Shown here in pieces: positions 34,495-44,298 of a stretch of 64,000 nt of DNA. The position numbers and the translations under genes were made by a program. A model generated the notes under the pieces. The model was not told the origin of the DNA. It did not search any database and worked only from the letters and a program-made list of their open reading frames with translations. Origin of the DNA: Hepsetus odoe (taxonomy: Eukaryota; Chordata; Actinopteri; Characiformes; Hepsetidae); contig CM029386.1 of NCBI GenBank assembly GCA_017165825.1, positions 7,427,582-7,491,581 of the forward strand, in the 5' to 3' direction. Numbering within the stretch: the first letter of the stretch is position 1; the number at the start of each line of letters is the position of its first letter.

Positions 34495-35844
34495 GTGGCA
34501 AAGAAGGCCGTTCCTGACACCAAGAGCAGGAAGACGGTGGAGACCACTTCCTGCATCGTGCAACTGGGGAGGTCGACCAAGAAAGCCCTTCGCAACAAGG
34601 AAAGCGGCATCAAGAAGTCGACCCCCAAACCCACCACTAACCCGTCTGCCAGGCTGAAAGCAGAGAAGGAGCAGCTCCAGGTTAGTGGGAACTTTAGAAT
34701 GATAGTCCGGGTGCAGATGTGGATTGAACATGAGGCTGCAGTAACCATTCAGGTGCAGGTGAGGAAGCATTTAAGCAGAAAACACTACCTGAAGCTACTG
34801 TGGGCAGCCAGGACTGTTCAGCGACATTACCGAGCTAATAAGATGGTAAAGCAAGAGATGAGGTCCTTGAGGGAGAAAAAGATGGCTGCTGTTCTGCAAG
34901 CCGCATTCCGAGGGATGAAGACCAGACAGACTCTGAAACAGAAGCACCAGGCTGCCACAGTGATACAATGTGCTTACAGGGCTCACTGTGCTCGGATGCG
35001 ATATGTATGCGTGAAATATGCTGCTGTTGCCATCCAGCTTAAGTATCGCTCCACACTTGATGCCAGAAAGCAGAGGGTGGAATTCTTGGAATTGCGCTCT
35101 GCTGCAATGTTCCTGCAAACCTGCTTCAGAGGTCAGAGGGTCAGAAGGGAGATTGTCCTGCAACATCAGGCGGCTTCCCTGATTCAGGCGGCGTTCAGAA
35201 GAGACAGGGAGGTAGTAAAGTACCAGGCCATAAGGGTGTCAGCCATCCTCATTCAAAGACATTATAGGTCCTACATTAAGGGTAAATGTGACCGTGAGAG
35301 GACCAAAGGACTCTTGTCCATTTGTAAGAGGGAGATGGAAACAGAAACGAAAGCGCTGTCTCAAGACAAAGGTGAGCTCAACGGCAAGAGCAATGAATTC
35401 AGAAAAGAGAGAGAGGTCTCCAGAAGAAAGCTGCAAGCTGTGATGGGGGACCAAAGAGAGAGGCTGGAGGGAACGAATGAACAGAGGGACCAAACTGCAT
35501 GCCAGGCAACGAGGACCAGTCAGGAGAAGTTAGAAGCTAAAGTAGCCGCTATGGAGGAACAGCTGAATCAGACCAGGACAGAGCTGAGACAGGTGCAAGA
35601 CCACAACGTCGCTCTGCAGGCAGAACTGGGAAAAGCCGGGAGAGAGACCGGTAAACCCACTGAGCTGCAAGACCCATCCAGAGATGGTCAAGGAGGGCAG
35701 GTAATGCACAATTTTTTATGTTTGATTACGGACAAAAAACTCAGTATCCGTGTTTCTGAGAACCTGGACTCCATGAGATTCACCCTGCAGGTACCTAAGC
35801 CAGAGTGTCCAAGAACGATTCTTCCATGTTTAGCTCTTTTTTAG
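34495..35844 (+). CDS. Retroelement cargo ORF: eight ASPM-like IQ motifs plus coiled coil
   Basis: The frame is open for 449 codons from a GTG; the first in-frame ATG is at 34699, so the true start is unclear. Eight IQ motifs centre on residues 85, 108, 134, 157, 180, 207, 230 and 253, spaced 23-27 residues, for example AAVLQAAFRGMKTRQTL and HQAATVIQCAYRAH. This spacing and the Q-AAFRGMK wording are typical of ASPM, a spindle-pole protein whose IQ repeats bind calmodulin. Residues 270-392 are charged and heptad-like (KLEAKVAAMEEQLNQTRTEL), probably a coiled coil; I do not recognise its parent. The frame stops just after entering the Ser-rich region, which continues in another frame at 35805. 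The absence of introns fits capture as cDNA. Whether it is translated is unknown. Confidence 0.75.
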   Translation: MAKKAVPDTKSRKTVETTSCIVQLGRSTKKALRNKESGIKKSTPKPTTNPSARLKAEKEQLQVSGNFRMIVRVQMWIEHEAAVTIQVQVRKHLSRKHYLKLLWAARTVQRHYRANKMVKQEMRSLREKKMAAVLQAAFRGMKTRQTLKQKHQAATVIQCAYRAHCARMRYVCVKYAAVAIQLKYRSTLDARKQRVEFLELRSAAMFLQTCFRGQRVRREIVLQHQAASLIQAAFRRDREVVKYQAIRVSAILIQRHYRSYIKGKCDRERTKGLLSICKREMETETKALSQDKGELNGKSNEFRKEREVSRRKLQAVMGDQRERLEGTNEQRDQTACQATRTSQEKLEAKVAAMEEQLNQTRTELRQVQDHNVALQAELGKAGRETGKPTELQDPSRDGQGGQVMHNFLCLITDKKLSIRVSENLDSMRFTLQVPKPECPRTILPCLALF

Positions 35845-36572
35845 ACTCTTTCAGGCCAAGGTGTTCCAGTGGGTCGGACCATTCCTCATGGGACCCCATT
35901 GGCGAGTCGGGGAGAGTGACAAGGAAGTTCCATGCAACCAATTGGTCGGTAGAGGTACCCATAACAATTAAGTCTCTTCGGAAATCACTCGCATTGATTA
36001 CTGATTCGGAACACGGGCAGAGAAAGCCTCTGATGGAGATCCTGTCCACAGATACCTCAGGCATCATTTCTGGAACAGACTGCCCTCCCTGGATCTCTTC
36101 CCTTGTTTTAGTGAATTCAGTAAGTAAAGTCACAGAAATTGAGTCTAGTTCCTCAGCGGTACTCAATTCCCTTGACCTTAGCCTTTCAGAGAGTGATCCA
36201 GAGGAGGAGTGCTCCAGAGGCTTTGTGGAAGCTACCGGGGATGACAATCCAGCAGCCCAACCTGATGTGCCTGTGGAGGACCCACAGACACCAGAGGCTC
36301 CAGAATTAGTCGAACCGCCTCCTGATCAGAAGAGAGGAGTAACCCAGGTTGCCAAGGGTAAGGTCAGTACAAGCAAAGCACAAGTCATCATGCCTCTCAG
36401 AGAGGGAAGCACACAGTTACCCAGGCTTCCCAGAGGCCAGCAGTGCCAGAAGAGAGCAACAGTGTTCACTGCAGCAGTGGAAGGATACCTTTCCTTTATT
36501 GCTGCCAGTGCACCCAAAAGAGTCTTCATGCAAGCTGTTCTTCCCCCGAACCTCCTGCTAAACGCCGTGTGA
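35805..36572 (+). CDS. Retroelement cargo ORF: Ser-rich tail, part 1
   Basis: This 255-codon frame overlaps the previous one by 40 bases in a different phase. It begins MSKNDSSMFSSFLDSFRPRC followed by SSGSDHSSWD, one version of a motif repeated in the tail (compare 36850 and 18118). The rest is acidic and Ser/Pro-rich (SESDPEEECSRGF, PVEDPQTPEAPELVEPPPDQ). No known domain. The last stretch, after about 36430, looks less protein-like than the competing frame that begins at 36443, so a frameshift there is likely. Confidence 0.5.
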   Translation: MSKNDSSMFSSFLDSFRPRCSSGSDHSSWDPIGESGRVTRKFHATNWSVEVPITIKSLRKSLALITDSEHGQRKPLMEILSTDTSGIISGTDCPPWISSLVLVNSVSKVTEIESSSSAVLNSLDLSLSESDPEEECSRGFVEATGDDNPAAQPDVPVEDPQTPEAPELVEPPPDQKRGVTQVAKGKVSTSKAQVIMPLREGSTQLPRLPRGQQCQKRATVFTAAVEGYLSFIAASAPKRVFMQAVLPPNLLLNAV

Positions 36573-37171
36573 ATATCATCCCAGTTGGCACAACACTACA
36601 ACTAAGCTCCATTCAGCACCTGATTGTTCCAGAGGGGAATTGCGCTTTACCAGCCACGCTAATTCCAGCTAGTATGCCCATAACACATTCACTTAATCAG
36701 TCTTCTCAGAACTTGCAGCCTGTGTATGAAGAAGACGAGAAATGCCACACCTCGGATGACGAAACGATAGTCATGACAAGCGAGAAGGACAGAGACCGGA
36801 GGTGGAGCACTCACTGGGTAATGAACTCTTCCCCTTCTAACCACAGAGAATCTCCTGTATTCAGCTCTTTTTCAGGTGATGACCAGACAAGGCTCTCGAG
36901 CCAATCAGACGAGTCCTCCAGAGGCCCCACTACAGAGTCAGAGAGACAGGTGACAGAGGAAACACGGGACAGCAGAAAGACACCGAAAGGATGTACGGCT
37001 AAACACAAGCACCAAAGGGACTTGGTTACAAAGATATGGACTGAAACTCTGGGATACCCCTCACCACTGCCAGGACCCCTGAACAATACTGGCCAGAGGT
37101 TCCTTTTTGTTGAAATTTGGGTATTTGTGGGCCTGGCCGGGTGCCCCATAAAGGGGACTGTTTCAGTTTGA
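36443..37171 (+). CDS. Retroelement cargo ORF: Ser-rich tail, part 2, hydrophobic end
   Basis: This 242-codon frame lies in a third phase. It holds a Cys-rich start (FLYCCQCTQKSLHASC), the repeated Ser motif SPVFSSFSGDDQTRLSSQSD, a basic stretch, then LGYPSPLPGPL and a hydrophobic terminus ending GCPIKGTVSV. That terminus corresponds to CPINGAVYV at 18555 and to a CPIRRAVYV reading on the minus strand near 62840. The conserved stop is followed by a C/T-rich stretch and the polypurine-like run. Its function is unknown; the hydrophobic end could be a membrane tail, but this is inference. Confidence 0.55.
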   Translation: MPEESNSVHCSSGRIPFLYCCQCTQKSLHASCSSPEPPAKRRVNIIPVGTTLQLSSIQHLIVPEGNCALPATLIPASMPITHSLNQSSQNLQPVYEEDEKCHTSDDETIVMTSEKDRDRRWSTHWVMNSSPSNHRESPVFSSFSGDDQTRLSSQSDESSRGPTTESERQVTEETRDSRKTPKGCTAKHKHQRDLVTKIWTETLGYPSPLPGPLNNTGQRFLFVEIWVFVGLAGCPIKGTVSV

Positions 37172-37252
37172 CAGGGTTTTTGTTTGGCCTCCCCCCTGAG
37201 GTCGAGGTTGTTTTGACGCCTCAGGAGTTGCGTTTTTTTTGGGGGGTGCTAC

Positions 37253-37527
37253 TGTCACGGTCTGTCGTGCCTGTGGTTCCGGCCAGGCAAGACAGATGGC
37301 GCTCTGTTCTGACTGAGCACACCTGGGCTTGTTCAGACACAGGTGTGCTTCATTGGGGCTGCTATTTAAGCCCCAGTGAGTCAGAACAGAGCGCGGTTCA
37401 TTAACGAGGCTACGCCTTACAGTTAATGGTGGCACTTTTGGTTTTGTATGTTAGTTTATGTTAATAAAGGTACGTTTTCACTACTGGCTCTGCGTTGGCG
37501 TCCTTCACACTGCCCGCCACCGTTACA
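37253..37527 (+). mobile_element. 3' LTR of the complete element
   Basis: 275 bp, preceded by 'ttttttttggggggtgctac'. About seven differences from the 5' LTR were counted by eye: two in the first inverted repeat and five in the 3' half. Confidence 0.93.
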
Positions 37528-38693
37528 ACAAGCAAATAGAATAAGGGAGACATGGATGAAAGCTGAGAGAGAGAGAGAGTGAGAGAGAGTGAGAGAAAGA
37601 GAGAGAGACACAGGGAGAATGGGTAACATCTATCACTTATCACTTCTCATTACTTTGTTGGCAATTCACTCCTCACACTTCATGCCAACCTGTTGATACA
37701 CCTGTGGGAGTCCACGGTTGGACAGGGGAGTGATTAACATTCTCTACAGCTGATTAACCACACAAGAGACATGGAGTCACCATAAGAGCAAACTGATCCC
37801 CCTCCTCCATCCTTCATATGCTTCACTCAGCTAAACTAATTCATTTCTGTGAATTCATCTCCAGTCCTTGGCGTATACCCGTTACCAAGTCCCTCTTGAC
37901 AGAGCACAATCAATTACGGCACATGGATGAGAAGGCTTAGCAAGCCAACAAGAGAGAAAGAAGGAGGCAAGTAGGCCGGGACGGCATGAACAAGGGAGAC
38001 GGACTCATTTTAGCTCTTGTCTGCCACAGGAACATGTTGAGACAATTTTTTTTAATTGTGACAATAAAAGACAATGCTTTGAATATCCCAATTAATATTT
38101 CTTCCATCTCCACGACTCACAGCCATGCACAATGATTATAGAGAAATTGTGGAGGTGACAGAGGGTCTGTTTATTAAATAGGGCAGCCACATGAGCATGT
38201 GCAGCTTAGTAACAAAATTACTTCCGATTATGATGTGCAACACATCTGTTTGTATGTCAGATGTGCAGATCATTATTATGGACACTCATTGATGAATTCA
38301 CATAAGAGATCAGTGCCCAGTAGAGCTACATTAACAGAGGCGTTGGGAAAGCAGAAAACTGGCATTTGCTTTATCTGTAATTGACCAGCAGCCCTAATCC
38401 CTTCCACAAAACAACAGGAAATGTCAATGAGCTTGGCCTCAGCAGCTGAGGGTCTCAGAAATAGAGAATGTGTAGCAGACAGAAAGCTGTGTGTAGAATC
38501 TATAAAAGAAACTTAAAAAAAAAAAGATTTACTAGCTGTAGTGACTGCCACTTGTAGGCATTAAATACCAGCATTGACTGAGTCAGCAATGGTCATGAAA
38601 AAAGACTGCATAATGTGAACAAAATGGCTTTTTGTTGCTATATTGCTTTATATTATGATTACAATGAATGTTGACATATTAAGTAATGTAAAT
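37528..38693. other. ncam2 intron 2 continued
   Basis: It holds a GA-rich tract at 37566-37613. 37640-38420 is repeat-poor and might contain conserved noncoding sequence, but nothing specific can be named. Confidence 0.4.
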
Positions 38694-38810
38694 TAGTATA
38701 TTCGAGGGACAGCTCAGGTTAGACATGTTGGAGACAAATTTAGAGAAGCAAGGTTGGTTTGGACATGTAAAGAGGAGAGACAAGGATTATATCGGGAGAA
38801 GGATGTAAAT
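38694..38810 (+). pseudogene. Short LINE C-terminal fragment
   Basis: The plus-strand 'attagtatattcgagggaca' and 'gtttggacatgtaaagagga' match the segment encoding IRGTAQVR and WFGHVQRRDKDY at 13070. It is a tiny relic of the same LINE. Confidence 0.7.
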
Positions 38811-40074
38811 TGTATACATTTTAGTGGCCCTAAAACTAAAACCCTCTGCAAATATACCTTAAACCAAGAATTTCTACAGTTTATAAATGATAATGTTTTC
38901 AGCCTATTCTTGCTTATCATCATCTTTTTCTCTGTTGATTCTTTGGGCTTGCAAGGCCCTGGGATACTTCTCACCTCTGCAACTTTGCATCCCCTCTGCA
39001 CCCCCTCAGAAGGGATGTAAGGGCCTGAGTCCCCTCTGATTTTACCAGCCAATGAAGAAAGAGCTGGTGCTTTTATAACCTTCCAGCAAGATGGACTTTA
39101 CAGAGGAGAGCACCTGGAGTTTGCATATGGTGCTCAGTAATTCTCCTTGTGGGGTCTAATTAAAAGTGCTGGCTGTCAGAGTTAAAGAGGAATCTCAAAT
39201 TATGGCAAGCACAAGATGTGAAGGAGCGCGAAATGGACTACTGCATTAGCTGGCAAAAGTAACAGAGTCTCTCTCTCTCTCTCTCTCTCTCTGTATGTAT
39301 GTGTGTATGTTGCTTTGCTTTCATTGTGGGCATGATCATAGGGAAACTTGGGCATCTTGTCAACTCGCATTTTTGACATCAAAAGAGCCAAACTGTGCTT
39401 ATAATTTGAAGCTGTTTAGTTACAGTCCCCTTGCCATGTCTGTAGTGTAGGACTATCATTGATTAAATGATAAAAAATGTTTGTCAATACATCAGCAGTA
39501 ATTTATTTTATTCTCTCATAGCATATATAGCTTAATAAATTCTGCTATGAGGCTATTCTAACCAAAATGTTTCTGCCTGTGCTAGAAAGCTAAAATATGA
39601 AAATCGTTGCATCTTTTAATGAGGTAATGGCACATAACACATTATATGTAAATAAAATGTATAATGTGCTCAGAAATAGTTGCACATGACAGTGTCAAAG
39701 TAGTCCATTCACTCCACATTTGAACCCAGTTCAGAACCTGTAGAATACAAAGAAGCTGGAAATACAATGGGGAGCAGGCCAAGATTCTTCATCATGTGTT
39801 CTACAACATTTTTAAACATTTTAAACATTTCATGGTGTTCTCCTTGCCAGTGGAGACAAATAATTACCAAATAATAATTTTAGGGTGCCAAAATATTTTT
39901 CACTAATGTCTTCAAAAAGGTCTCAGTAAAGAAATCATTTTTGTTCCTAAACAGGGAGTTAATGTGTTGATTTGAGCTCGTGTGAGCTCAAGACAGGTTT
40001 CATCAGCTATCTGATGTTGACTAAATATTACCTCAGTTGCTTAATTAGTAATTATTTCAATTTTGTCTTTCCAG
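38811..40074. other. ncam2 intron 2, 3' part
   Basis: A CT microsatellite lies at 39268-39293. Nothing else was recognised before the exon acceptor. Confidence 0.45.
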
Positions 40075-40281
40075 TAATTGGAGAGCCAGTCAGTTTTAAC
40101 TGGTTCAATCCTCAAGGTGAGCGCATCATCTCCAACCAGAGAGTAGTACTGCACACAGAGGGGGTCCGCTCCAGACTCACCATCTACAATTCCATCATTG
40201 AGGATGCAGGGATATACAGGTGCCAGGCTGTGGATGCCAAAGGACAGACCCAGGAGGCCACAGTAGTGCTGGAAATATATC
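40075..40281 (+). CDS. ncam2: ncam2 exon 3: rest of Ig domain 1
   Basis: The 207-bp exon follows 'tttgtctttccag' and ends at the donor 'gtaagt'. It enters with phase matching exon 2 (g+ta gives Val) and reads IGEPVSFNWFNPQGERIISN, then RSRLTIYNSIIEDAGIYRCQ and DAKGQTQEATVVLEIY. The core Trp (NWF) and the second Ig cysteine in DAGIYRC complete the first Ig domain of NCAM2, which together with Ig2 mediates homophilic contacts in the family. It ends one base into a codon, joining exon 4 as Gln. The wording is much closer to NCAM2 than NCAM1. Confidence 0.96.
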
Positions 40282-41281
40282 GTAAGTTCATGTTTGGACA
40301 AGCTAGCACTCCAGTTTCATATTGACCTTTTCACAGCATGAGTCAGTTGGTCCAATGTTAGCATCACATGCTCCTGATTAACAAATGAGCTGTCATGTCA
40401 AATGACACTTTATGTCCAAGACTGTCATTTTCTTCTTAATATGGTACCAACAAAGCTATTTTTACATATTTTTCTGGAAATTTTATAATTTGTAAATTCA
40501 TACAAATACATGAAGAATGTATGGCACTTTTATGGAAATAAACACATATACACAAACACATTCAAACCCTTTTATGTAAGTAAGTATTAAAATAGTATCC
40601 ATACTACCTGACTGCTACTGCCAATGAGATATAGATAATATTGGAAAAAAATAAATTGGTGTATTTAAAAAGCCCCATCTTGCAGTCTTGTCACAGGAAC
40701 AGGTTTGTCCAAGTCTCTCTCTCTCTTTCTCATTCGCTCTAGCTCTCTAGTTAAATGTTAAAGCTATGTTGCTACAGAAAGGCTCACTCAGAGTCACAGA
40801 AATGTGTATGCAAGGTCCTTCTGACAGTAATTGAATGTAAGCTTAAAGAGTTTTACAAGAAAAATATTTACATTCAGAACTGAAGATGGGGACAGCAGAT
40901 TTGTAATATGTCAGTGCTCAAGGCAAGAAATCACCTGGAAGAGGATCTCACAAACCCAAAAGAGTACCTTTTTTTAGAAAATATTATATGATTTTAGAAA
41001 ACCTGAAACACAGTGTCTAGAAGCCAAAAAATATCCTGCTGTTTATGATAACTCATAACTGAATGCAAGGTATCAAACAATGGCTCCATTAAAAATGAAT
41101 GGCCACAGTGATGCATGCAAATCTTAAGAACATCAATCTAATATGCAGCCTGGCCTTAAAGTGAAAGTAAAAAAATTGCATAACACCAAATCTGCCAAAA
41201 CACATTTGAATGCACCTAAAAGTTAATCTGGTATTTTCACCAAATTTAATTTACAATGAATACCATCTGTTTGGCACTCAG
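40282..41281. other. ncam2 intron 3
   Basis: A 1.0-kb intron, the shortest complete one here. No repeat element was recognised apart from a short CT run at 40715-40735. Confidence 0.6.
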
Positions 41282-41425
41282 AGAAGCTGACGTTCCGAGA
41301 AGTGAAGACACCTCAGGAGTTCTGTCAGGGAGAAGACGCTGAAGTTGTGTGTGATGTCATCAGTTCACCTGTGCCAGCGGTCTCCTGGTTTTATAAAAAC
41401 AGCGAGATCACACCTGAGCATAGCA
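41282..41425 (+). CDS. ncam2: ncam2 exon 4: first half of Ig domain 2
   Basis: The 144-bp exon lies between 'tttggcactcag' and the donor 'gtaagt'. It reads KLTFREVKTPQEFCQGEDAE, then VVCDVISSPVPAVSWFYKNS and EITPEHS. PQEF.QGEDAEVVCD is a hallmark of the NCAM Ig2 start, with the first disulphide Cys and the core Trp in VSWF. An extra Cys replaces the usual Lys/Arg in PQEF-C-QGED, which is unusual for the family. It ends one base into a codon, in phase with exon 5. Confidence 0.95.
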
Positions 41426-41659
41426 GTAAGTGCCTTTTTTTCTTTCTGAATCTGGCCCGATCTGGATTATGACTGTGATGTTCTTGCCTTGATGACTTGT
41501 GTTATAATCCTGCACCTGTAGCTGCAAGCATATTTATTAGTGTGTCACCAAAATCACTGTGGCAACATATGAAACTTAATTTTTTGGTGTTGAGCAGAAT
41601 GACTTCAATTAATGACTTTAATTTACATTGTCTCAACACATTAAATTGCAATATCTATA

Positions 41660-41872
41660 CATTACATTACATTTATGGCATTTAGCAGACGCTCTTATCC
41701 AGAGCGACTTCCATGTCCTAACTACAGGGATAGTCCCCCTGGAGCATCTCAGGGTTAAGGGTCTTGCTCAGGGACCCAGTGGTGGTAGTGCTGGAGGTGG
41801 GATTCGAACCTGGGACCTCTTGAGCCATAGGCAAGTATCCTACCACTAGACTACCCCACCCTACATCTCAGA
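41660..41872 (-). repeat. tRNA-derived SINE with L2-type LINE tail (family B)
   Basis: On the minus strand the head has an A-box 'tagtctagtgg' and a perfect B-box 'ggttcgaatcc'. Then come a unique body and the tail 'gtcgctctggataagagcgt' with 'ctgctaaatgcc', identical in type to the 3' end of the L2-like LINE at 55811. It is a nearly complete SINE that shares a LINE 3' end. Confidence 0.85.
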
Positions 41873-42462
41873 CTGAATGCATTTGTCACTCTAAATTCCT
41901 GTTTGAGCACAGGAATTATTTCACTGTTTGTACACACCAGTTTCAATTCGAAGTCTTATTTTGAACAACACAAGAAAGATGAAAAATGAAAATAAACACA
42001 ACAAATTTGTTATCTTAAACTTGGGGCTCTTGAAATTGTCCAAGCATTGGCCCTTCCTCTGTATCCATATCCTATAAGTGTTTTGTCAAGTGGTTTCTTT
42101 AATGACATTTAGGAAATTTGCTTGCTTCTAGTGTTTTGAAGGAAGTGCATCTCTTTAAAATCCCACAATTTAAATGTACTAGGAAAGTTCAACGCTAACC
42201 ACCTGTTCTGTCGCATGACTGAGAAGAAACAATTGCCAATCTTCACCTTTAACTTGGTGCTATATATTATAACACTAGATGCAGTCATTTAACTAGCTGT
42301 TGTGATGTATTTGCTAATAGGAGCCAAGAAGATATTATCATTTAAAAACAGAACTATCCGAAAAAAAAGAGTGAACTTTCCTTGACAGTCATAACTGCTG
42401 CGATCCTTTCTGAAGACCTATATCTTCAATGAGCACTTACAAAAATAGACTTCATGCATTAA
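41873..42462. other. ncam2 intron 4 stretch
   Basis: Nothing recognised. Confidence 0.4.
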
Positions 42463-42626
42463 ACTCACAGAAGTAACACATTTTAAAACCTAAAATAAAA
42501 CAAAGGTCTTGTCTTTCATGTTTTCTGTGTGTTATCTCAGACAGTTTTAACTTTGTGTATAGCAGAATTTAAGTTGGTAGCAGCTTTTAATTCAGGTCTA
42601 GGTATTCTGAAATATGGGACATGTTT
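42463..42626 (+). repeat. Local duplication, copy 1
   Basis: The first 84 bases ('actcacagaagtaacaca' to 'ctcagacagttt') are identical to 44132-44215. The remainder aligns with small indels. An L2-tail-like sequence ('ctctgccaaatg') follows at 42650-42680. Confidence 0.9.
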
Positions 42627-43689
42627 CTACCAAAGCACTGATGTATTTTGCCCTGGATAGAAGCCTCTGCCAAATGATCTAAAATCAAATAATAAAAATA
42701 TAATTTGTATTGTATTGTGTCATTTGTCAAGTGTATAAAGAGCAATAAATTTAGACTTGCTCGTACCAAATTCACATATGAATGTTGTTGTTTTTTTTCA
42801 TCTGAATGTATTTTCAAGAATGTGCTAATTATAGTGATACTGGTAATGAAAACTATGAAGATATTTGAAAAAAATGCAATATTTGACTATTTACTACATT
42901 GTACTAAAAATATTATTGGAATTAAAACCTTCACAATGATAACATTTTCCATAGTATAAAGAACATACAAAGAAAAAAAAGATTGCAAAATTTAGAGATA
43001 TGTTTATACATATCTGTATGTGATATATTTGCATAATATCAATAGGGCTGATGTCTTAAGGTCAAGCTAGCACAAACTTACCCCAACTCACTTAAAGCCA
43101 GTCAGCACATCTTTGCAGGCATAACTGGATAACACAATGCGCAATGTGCAATATAGAGGATATAACAATTCTGTTCAACAAGGCATTCTGACGAAGACCC
43201 AGACTGGTTAGCAGCAAGCTGTGAGTAATTTACATTTACATTTACGTCATTTAGCAGACACTCTTATCCAGAGCGACTTACGGAGTTAGGTGCCATTCTA
43301 CCAATCCAGAGACAATAAAGCAAATTGTGCCATCTTGGACTCCTGGCCCTAGATGGCTATGACACCCCTTTTTTTGCTATTTTCTAAATTTACATATAGA
43401 ATTTGATTTTGAGTTGAGAATAAATTTCTATTAAAAAATAACAATAAACACACACTAACAGAAAGGTTTCTTTGTTTTTCAAGACATCCCACACTGTGTT
43501 TTCCCTAAAATAAGCTACTATACTGGAGATGAAAGGTTTTCTTCCAGCAGTGCTGAAATTGTGACAATTCGCACACACAGAATTAAAATCACATAAAATA
43601 ATTTACATTATCTTCTGTAACATGTCCATCCGAACTAGTGGTGGAGTTTGTATAAATCAGTTAACTAATATATTTTTGTTTAACAAAAC
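42627..43689. other. ncam2 intron 4 stretch
   Basis: AT-rich, with an L2-type tail fragment at 43226-43300 ('gtcatttagcagacactctt' then 'atccagagcgactta', minus orientation). Nothing else was recognised. Confidence 0.5.
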
Positions 43690-43700
43690 TATAAGGCTGA

Positions 43701-43738
43701 GGTAGAGTAGAGTAGAGTAGAGTAGAGTAGAGTAGAGT
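43701..43738. repeat. (AGTAG)n LINE tail microsatellite
   Basis: Seven pentamer units of 'gtaga' form the 3' tail of the minus-strand LINE. Confidence 0.93.
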
Positions 43739-43911
43739 GATCTTTTATTATCCCACGAATGGGAAATTTGGGCGTTACAGGGCTCTTAAAAAAGACAGGT
43801 GTATAGAAAGAGAAGAAAAAAATATATAAAGATATAAAGATATAGAGGGAGAAAAGGAACAAGTACAGGAGAGAAAAAGAGGAGCTATAAATAAATAATA
43901 AATTAACTATC

Positions 43912-44070
43912 TATATATATATATACATATACAAATCTACAATATACACGGTAATAAGTTATGAATGAATTATACATATAAATAACAAGTAGCAATATAT
44001 AAATATAGCAGAAATATGAATATAAATAATAATAAATAATACATTATAATATATATGTAATAATAATTAT

Positions 44071-44106
<36 letters not shown>

Positions 44107-44130
44107 CATACCTATATACACATATATATA
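43912..44130. repeat. AT-rich (TA)n tracts in the LINE 3' UTR
   Basis: Several TA/TATA runs occur, the longest at about 44072-44101, with 'aataaataata' spacers. Confidence 0.9.
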
Positions 44131-44131
44131 C

Positions 44132-44298
44132 ACTCACAGAAGTAACACATTTTAAAACCTAAAATAAAACAAAGGTCTTGTCTTTCATGTTTTCTGTGTG
44201 TTATCTCAGACAGTTTAACACAATCTTTTATGAAATTTAAGTTGGTAGCTTTTAATTCCAGGTCTAGGTATTCTGAGAAATATGGGACATGTTTGTAC
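44132..44298 (+). repeat. Local duplication, copy 2, inside the LINE
   Basis: This is the counterpart of 42463-42626, in the same orientation, flanked on both sides by TA/CA simple sequence within the LINE boundaries. Confidence 0.9.

Larger units (their letters stand above)
33346..37527 (+). mobile_element. Complete non-autonomous LTR element carrying ASPM-like IQ cargo
   Basis: Two 275-bp LTRs (33346-33620 and 37253-37527) enclose 3632 bp. The 5-bp target duplication ACAAG lies at 33341-33345 and 37528-37532, so this is one intact insertion in ncam2 intron 2. The LTRs differ at about 7 of 275 positions by eye, suggesting a moderately young insertion. In order, the interior has a GC-rich leader, a 39-bp minisatellite, an IQ-repeat and coiled-coil frame, Ser-rich frames and a polypurine-like G run. 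I find no protease, reverse transcriptase, RNase H or integrase, so mobilisation would need enzymes in trans. It is in the same orientation as ncam2. Confidence 0.93.

Noticed and set aside
34222..34770. Minus-strand frames of 166-182 codons
   Set aside because: They are shadows of the 39-bp minisatellite and the start of the IQ frame.
37060..37171. Envelope-like transmembrane protein at the element's 3' end
   Set aside because: The only support is a hydrophobic C-terminus; no signal peptide, fusion or surface-domain features are visible.
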